A stretch of DNA of 64,000 nt, taken from an uncultured Myxococcales bacterium. GTDB taxonomy: Bacteria > Myxococcota_A > UBA9042 > DTJE01. Position numbers and translations under genes: made by a program. Where the stretch lies: positions 1-64,000 of the forward strand of contig CALJUR010000002.1 of the NCBI GenBank assembly GCA_937975765.1, given 5' to 3'. Of the stretch, positions 60,021 to 64,000 are shown one piece after another (within the stretch, counting starts at the first letter, position 1; each line of letters begins with the position of its first letter). The notes beneath the pieces were generated by a model. The model did no database searches. It was not told the origin of the DNA and saw only the letters and a program-made list of their open reading frames with translations.

Positions 60021-62654
60021 ATGATCCTGCTGACGGCATCGGCCTTTGCGGCCACCGCGGTGTACGTCTGGCTGGCGGCCTATGCGCTGACCCGCCGGGT
60101 ACAGTCCCCGCTGACGACCCCCTTCACCCTGCTGTGCGTTTTCTTCGCGATGTCGTCGTGGATGCTGGCGCTGGTCGGGATCGCACCGGATGCCGCGCAG
60201 GCCGACTTCTGGTTCCGGCTTGCCACGCCGTTCTCGTCGATGGTGCCGTCGGCCTCGCTGCACATGCTGCTGGCGACCGCGGGGCGGCCGGCGACCGGGC
60301 GTCGCTGGAAGGTCCCGCTGATGTACCTGCCCTCGCTGCCGCCGATCTGGCAGGAGACGCTGGGCCCGGCGGCGACCCGGGTGGTCCTGGCCCCGTCGCC
60401 CGGCGGATGGCTGCTGGACTTCGGCGGTCCCGGCGCGCCCTATGCAATCTACTACGGCCTGTGGACGGTCGCCAGCCTGGTCGCGGGATACGGCGTGGTG
60501 CTGCTGTGGGGGCTGCGCGCCAGCACCCGTCGCGAGAAGCGGCAGGCGCGCGTGTTGCTGCTGATCGGGGTCGTCTCCGGGGTGGGCCTGGCGATCGGCC
60601 ATGGCCTGTATGCCGGCTTCGTGGGGGGGACCCCGCCGGCCATGCCGGTGCCCGGCCTGATCGTGGCGGTGGGTTTCGCGTGGGCGATCTTCCGGCACCG
60701 CCTGATGGCCGTCACGCCGTCGCTGGCGCTGGACCAGGTCCTGGCCAGCCTGCGGGACATGCTGCTGCTGGTGGACCCGCAGGGGAGGGTGCTGCAGGCG
60801 AACTCGGTCGCGGCCCGGATGCTGGCGCGCCCCGGGGAGAATCTGGAGGGGCAGCCGCTCGATCGGTTCGCGGCCGACCCGTCCGGGCTGCGGGCGGCGC
60901 TGGAGGCCATGCGCGACGCGTCGCCGCCGGGGCCCTGCGTCGAGGTGGAACTGGTCACGCGGGAAGTGGGGCCGCTGCCGGCGGCGGTCTCCGGTTCGGC
61001 CATCCGCAACGACGACGGGGATCCGATCGCCCTGGCGGTCGTGGTGCGCGACCTGCGCGACACGCAGCGGCTGCGCAGCGAGATCGAGGAACGCCGCCGG
61101 GCGGAGGAGCGGCTGGGGGCGACGCTGCGCGCCGTGGCGGACGGGATCGTGGCCGTCGACGTCGCCGGGCGGGTCTGCCTGATGAACCCGGTCGCCGAAC
61201 TCCTGGCCGGCCGGACCGAGGCGGACGCGATCGGCCGGCCGCTGGACGAGGTGCTGCCGATGCGGGATGCGCGGACGCAGGTGCGCGTTCCCGACCCGCT
61301 GGCGCGGGCGGCGCCCCCCTCGGAATCCGAGGTCGCGGCCGATTTCCTGGTCGGGCCGGAGCACGATCGGCGACTGGCCACCTGCGTCGCCACGGCGGTG
61401 CAGAACCCCGACGGGACTCAGGCGGGGTTCGTGCTGGTCCTGCGCGACGTCACGGTGAGGCGCCGCATCGAGGAGGAACTGCTGAAGGCCAGCAAGCTGG
61501 AGTCGGTCGGGCTGCTGGCAGGCGGCATCGCGCACGACTTCAATAACCTGCTGATGGCGATGCTGGGATACATCGAGATGGCCGGCCTGGAACTGCCGGA
61601 GGGCAGCGCCCCGCGGCGCAAGCTGGCCGAGGCGGAGGCGGCCGGGAGGCGGGCCCGCGAACTGACCCAGAAACTGCTGACGTTCGCGCGGGGGGGCAGC
61701 CCGGTCCTGCGTTCGACGGACGTCGCCGGCGTGATCGCCGAGTGCGCCTCGCTGTTCGCGGGGTTGAAGTCGGCGCGGTGCGAGGTCCACGTCGCCCCCG
61801 GGACGTGGCCGGCCCTGGCGGATGATGGCCAGTTGTACCAGGCCCTGAACAACCTGCTGCTGAACGCCCACCAGGCCATGCCGGGAGGCGGCGTGGTGAC
61901 GGTGAGGGCCGACAACGTCGAGGCCGCCGAACCGTTCGAGGATGCCGGGGTGGCGATCCCGGCCGGCCGGTGGGTCCGCATCTCGGTCCAGGATCGGGGC
62001 GTCGGCATCGCTCCCCAGGACCTGCGGCGCGTCTTCGACCCGTTCTTCACGACCCGCCCCGACGGGACGGGGCTGGGCCTGCCCACGACCTACTCGATCG
62101 TGCGCCGGCACTCGGGGCGCCTGGCGATCGAGTCGGAGCCGGGGCGCGGCACGACGCTGCGGATGTACGTCCCCGCGGCGGGGGTTCCGGCCGAGCCCCC
62201 GGTCCGGCAGGCGCCCCGCGTGGCGAGGGCGGTCGCCGGGTGCCGCGTGCTGGTCATGGACGACCACCCGGAGGTGCTGGGGGTCGCGCGGGAGATGCTG
62301 GCCGCGATCGGGTGCAACCCGCACGTCTGCTCGGATGGTGCCGTGGCGGTGGAGGCGTGGCGGGAGGCGCTCTCCGCCGGCCCGCGGTTCGACACGGCAA
62401 TCCTGGACTGCGTCGTGCCCGGCGGCATGGGAGGCGCGCAGGCGGCCCGGGAGATCCTCGAAATGGACCCCTCGGCGCGCCTGATCATCTCCAGCGGCTA
62501 CGCGGACCAGCCGGTCCTGGCCGACTACCGGGCGCACGGCTTTGTCGGCGTGCTGCGCAAGCCCTACCACCTGGACGCGCTGGGCAGGGCCGTCGAGGAG
62601 GCGCTGGGGCATGTCCCCGAACGTACGGAAGGTCCCGTCTCCACCTTTGACTGA
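60021..62654 (+). CDS. hybrid sensor histidine kinase
   Basis: This 877-residue protein has an N-terminal membrane module of about seven helices (residues 1-230, histidine-kinase 7TM type), two PAS-like domains (about 235-345 and 360-475), a HisKA phosphoacceptor LLAGGIAHDFNNLLMAMLG (His505), an HATPase domain (NNLLLNAHQAMPGGG N-box, QDRGVGIAPQDLRRVFDPFFTTR, GTGLGLPTTYSIVRRHSG) and a C-terminal receiver with Asp796 in ILDCVVPGGMGG and Lys in RKPYHLD. The phosphorelay therefore goes from His505 to its own receiver. HDFNN-type hybrid kinases usually lack a linked regulator, as here. The signal is unknown. ATG 60021 follows GAGGGCAACGCGCC. Confidence 0.92.
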   Translation: MILLTASAFAATAVYVWLAAYALTRRVQSPLTTPFTLLCVFFAMSSWMLALVGIAPDAAQADFWFRLATPFSSMVPSASLHMLLATAGRPATGRRWKVPLMYLPSLPPIWQETLGPAATRVVLAPSPGGWLLDFGGPGAPYAIYYGLWTVASLVAGYGVVLLWGLRASTRREKRQARVLLLIGVVSGVGLAIGHGLYAGFVGGTPPAMPVPGLIVAVGFAWAIFRHRLMAVTPSLALDQVLASLRDMLLLVDPQGRVLQANSVAARMLARPGENLEGQPLDRFAADPSGLRAALEAMRDASPPGPCVEVELVTREVGPLPAAVSGSAIRNDDGDPIALAVVVRDLRDTQRLRSEIEERRRAEERLGATLRAVADGIVAVDVAGRVCLMNPVAELLAGRTEADAIGRPLDEVLPMRDARTQVRVPDPLARAAPPSESEVAADFLVGPEHDRRLATCVATAVQNPDGTQAGFVLVLRDVTVRRRIEEELLKASKLESVGLLAGGIAHDFNNLLMAMLGYIEMAGLELPEGSAPRRKLAEAEAAGRRARELTQKLLTFARGGSPVLRSTDVAGVIAECASLFAGLKSARCEVHVAPGTWPALADDGQLYQALNNLLLNAHQAMPGGGVVTVRADNVEAAEPFEDAGVAIPAGRWVRISVQDRGVGIAPQDLRRVFDPFFTTRPDGTGLGLPTTYSIVRRHSGRLAIESEPGRGTTLRMYVPAAGVPAEPPVRQAPRVARAVAGCRVLVMDDHPEVLGVAREMLAAIGCNPHVCSDGAVAVEAWREALSAGPRFDTAILDCVVPGGMGGAQAAREILEMDPSARLIISSGYADQPVLADYRAHGFVGVLRKPYHLDALGRAVEEALGHVPERTEGPVSTFD

Positions 62655-62808
62655 TCGGACCGACCTCCTTCCCCTGAACCCGGATTCCGCTCGCCGCCCG
62701 ATCCGAATCCTCCGTGTCCCGATTCCCGGAATCCCCGGCCGCCGGCATCGTGAGCCTTGGACGGGCGGCAGGGCTGCCCGCGATCCGGTTGTTGCAGGGA
62801 GGGACGAG

Positions 62809-63555
62809 ATGCAGAACGGCTTCATCAGGACGCCGACCCCCATGAAGGCGGTGCTCCGGGCCGGCCAGGAGGTCCTGGTCGCCCGCTTCCAGGAACTGGT
62901 GCGTTGCGACTTCCCGCTGCCCGGCCGGGAGCCCATCGCGGTGGAGATCCCGCCGGAGGGCCGCCGCAGCAGCTTCGGCCGGCTCGCGCGGGCGGATCAC
63001 CCGCCGCGCGAACTGATCACCGTGATGCACCTGCCGCGCTACCTGGACGGGCACTCGGGGACGGAGAGGCCGGGGAGGAAGGCCGCGCCGAACGGCGACG
63101 ACCGCTCGCGTCTGCAAGCGGCGACGCCGCTGCTGGGCGTGGCGACCCGCACCGAGCCGGCCCTGGAGGATGGCGTCAGGACCCGCAGCGCGTCGGTCCT
63201 GTTGGCGTGGGCCAGCGGCACCTCGGTGGTGGTCACGCTGGACCTGGCGGAAGGGGCGGGGCCGGACGGCCCGCTGGACGAGTGGCACCTGCGATCCAGC
63301 CAGGGACTGTCCCTGGCGCGCGGATTCGAGGTGCTGCAGCGCGAGTCGCAGCCGGCGCCACGAAATTCCGCGGCACGGCAGTGGCTGTACGTGGCACCGG
63401 GCCCGCTCGGCTGCGGCTTCCTCGGCGAGGCGTGGACGAACGGGCTGGCCTCGCCCTGGACGCACGAGTGGCGGTTCGAAAGGGCGGGCGACCTGTCGGA
63501 GCGCCTGGAGCGCCTGGCCGATCGGCTGACCGGGCTGACGGCGGAGATCCAGTAG
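62809..63555 (+). CDS. cytosolic protein of unknown function
   Basis: This 248-residue protein starts at ATG 62809 behind GGGAGGG. It has no signal peptide or membrane helix. The composition is Arg/Glu/Leu-rich with alternating strands and helices (AGQEVLVARFQELVRCDFPLPG, SASVLLAWASGTSVVVTLDLAE, ERLERLADRLTGLTAEIQ at the end), which is compatible with a small globular protein, perhaps with a C-terminal amphipathic helix for partner contact. I cannot place it in a family. It lies 47 bases before pntA and may share its transcript. Confidence 0.65.
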   Translation: MQNGFIRTPTPMKAVLRAGQEVLVARFQELVRCDFPLPGREPIAVEIPPEGRRSSFGRLARADHPPRELITVMHLPRYLDGHSGTERPGRKAAPNGDDRSRLQAATPLLGVATRTEPALEDGVRTRSASVLLAWASGTSVVVTLDLAEGAGPDGPLDEWHLRSSQGLSLARGFEVLQRESQPAPRNSAARQWLYVAPGPLGCGFLGEAWTNGLASPWTHEWRFERAGDLSERLERLADRLTGLTAEIQ

Positions 63556-63602
63556 GACGGACGGGGCCGTCGGGGCCCCGGCAAACCCATCGGAGGAACA
63601 CC

Positions 63603-64000
63603 ATGCGCATCGCGATCCCCAGGGAGATCATGGCCAACGAGCGCCGCGTCGCGGCCACCCCCCAGACCGTCGAGAAGTTCCGGAAGCTGGGCCACGAGGT
63701 GTTCGTGGAGTCCGGCGCCGGCGCCGGGATCTTCGCCGGCAACGACGACTACCGCGCCGCCGGGGCGTGCGTCGTGAACAGCGTGCAGGAACTGTTCAAC
63801 TCGGGCGACCTGATCCTGAAGGTCAAGCAGCCGATGTTCAACGCCGCCGCCGGGAAGCACGAGGTGGACATGATGCCCGCCGGCTGCATCCTGGTGACCT
63901 TCCTGCATCCCGCGGCCCCCGAAAGTCACGAGATGGTGCGGAAGCTGCGCGACCGCGGCATCACCGCCTTCACGATGGACGGGATCCCGCGCATCACGCG
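63603..64000 (+). CDS. pntA: NAD(P) transhydrogenase subunit alpha (partial)
   Basis: The first 132 codons of a gene that runs off the window. MRIAIPREIMANERRVAATP, VEKFRKLGHEVFVESGAGAG and LHPAAPESHEMVRKLRDRGITAFTMDGIPRIT match the N-terminal domain I of pyridine-nucleotide transhydrogenase alpha (and the related alanine dehydrogenase); the MDGIPRIT ending fits PntA (MDAVPRISR) better than alanine dehydrogenase. The enzyme couples hydride transfer between NADH and NADP to proton movement across the membrane. GGAGGA precedes ATG 63603. Separate alpha1/alpha2 subunits are common in such bacteria but lie beyond the window. Confidence 0.85.
   Translation, partial: MRIAIPREIMANERRVAATPQTVEKFRKLGHEVFVESGAGAGIFAGNDDYRAAGACVVNSVQELFNSGDLILKVKQPMFNAAAGKHEVDMMPAGCILVTFLHPAAPESHEMVRKLRDRGITAFTMDGIPRIT

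Noticed and set aside
58239..62936. 1,565-codon minus-strand frame across the OmpA part and the kinase gene
   Set aside because: It crosses two convincing plus-strand genes, with an Arg/Pro-rich translation and no start context.

Overview
The window is a gene-dense, very GC-rich chromosome segment from a Gram-negative bacterium of myxobacterial (Myxococcota / former deltaproteobacterial) character. This rests on four things: OmpA/TSP3/MopE-type repeat proteins with a MYXO-CTERM-like Cys-TM-Arg segment, many Cys-rich lipoproteins, choice-of-anchor and VWA lipoproteins, and strong AGGAGG-type ribosome sites with frequent GTG/TTG starts. No species is claimed. About 18 of the roughly 45 genes encode probable lipoproteins, so most of the window builds the cell envelope or its surface.

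Layout. 1-5476: end of a Cys-rich protein, a FecR/TPR protein broken by a frameshift, a Lys-rich secreted protein, a GH5-like lipoprotein lacking its nucleophile, and a ceramidase-like lipoprotein. 5666-8575: operon of split transketolase (two subunits) plus a cysteine-synthase-like PLP enzyme. 8607-12698: Cys-rich lipoprotein, then a TPM / LemA / HtrA envelope cluster. 12930-15367: proBA (proline synthesis). 15467-19126: giant Cys-rich lipoprotein. 19127-19486: duplicated 153-bp repeat ending in the promoter of a greB-like gene. 20042-31211: lipoproteins, including a minus-strand module of lipoprotein, metzincin-type protease and outer-membrane barrel (29698-23038). 31227-39182: a long minus-strand run, starting with gmk, two deoxynucleoside-kinase-like genes and an HD hydrolase (a dNTP-metabolism unit), followed by a tethered lipoprotein, an OM protein, a VWA lipoprotein and a START-like protein. 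39547-43290: acyltransferase, AAA/DUF4143 ATPase, a CaiB-type gene fossil and a lipoprotein. 43328-49007: Cys-repeat lipoprotein, TPR protein, beta-propeller lipoprotein, and tcdA. 49005-49133: an AT-richer inverted-repeat element whose two ends supply the stop codons of both convergent genes. 49131-59900: choice-of-anchor/VWA lipoprotein, PAF-acetylhydrolase-like lipoprotein, and an 1885-residue protein that looks like a surface-anchored protein fused in frame to a complete OmpA-type porin. 60021-64000: hybrid sensor kinase, an unknown gene, and the start of pntA.

Cross-cutting observations. Seven lipoproteins carry a long Asp/Val/Pro/Ala-rich acidic tether directly after the lipobox Cys, while others in the same window do not; this may be a surface-sorting signal. 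A family of GC-rich palindromic repeats (core GGACGGGGCCCCCGCCCTAC) occupies intergenic gaps. Putative -10 boxes share a CTAnnnT form, and three of them lie only 6-7 bases from the start codon, suggesting leaderless mRNAs. No rRNA, tRNA, CRISPR array, intact transposase or prophage was recognised. All functions are read from sequence by eye, without database searches.
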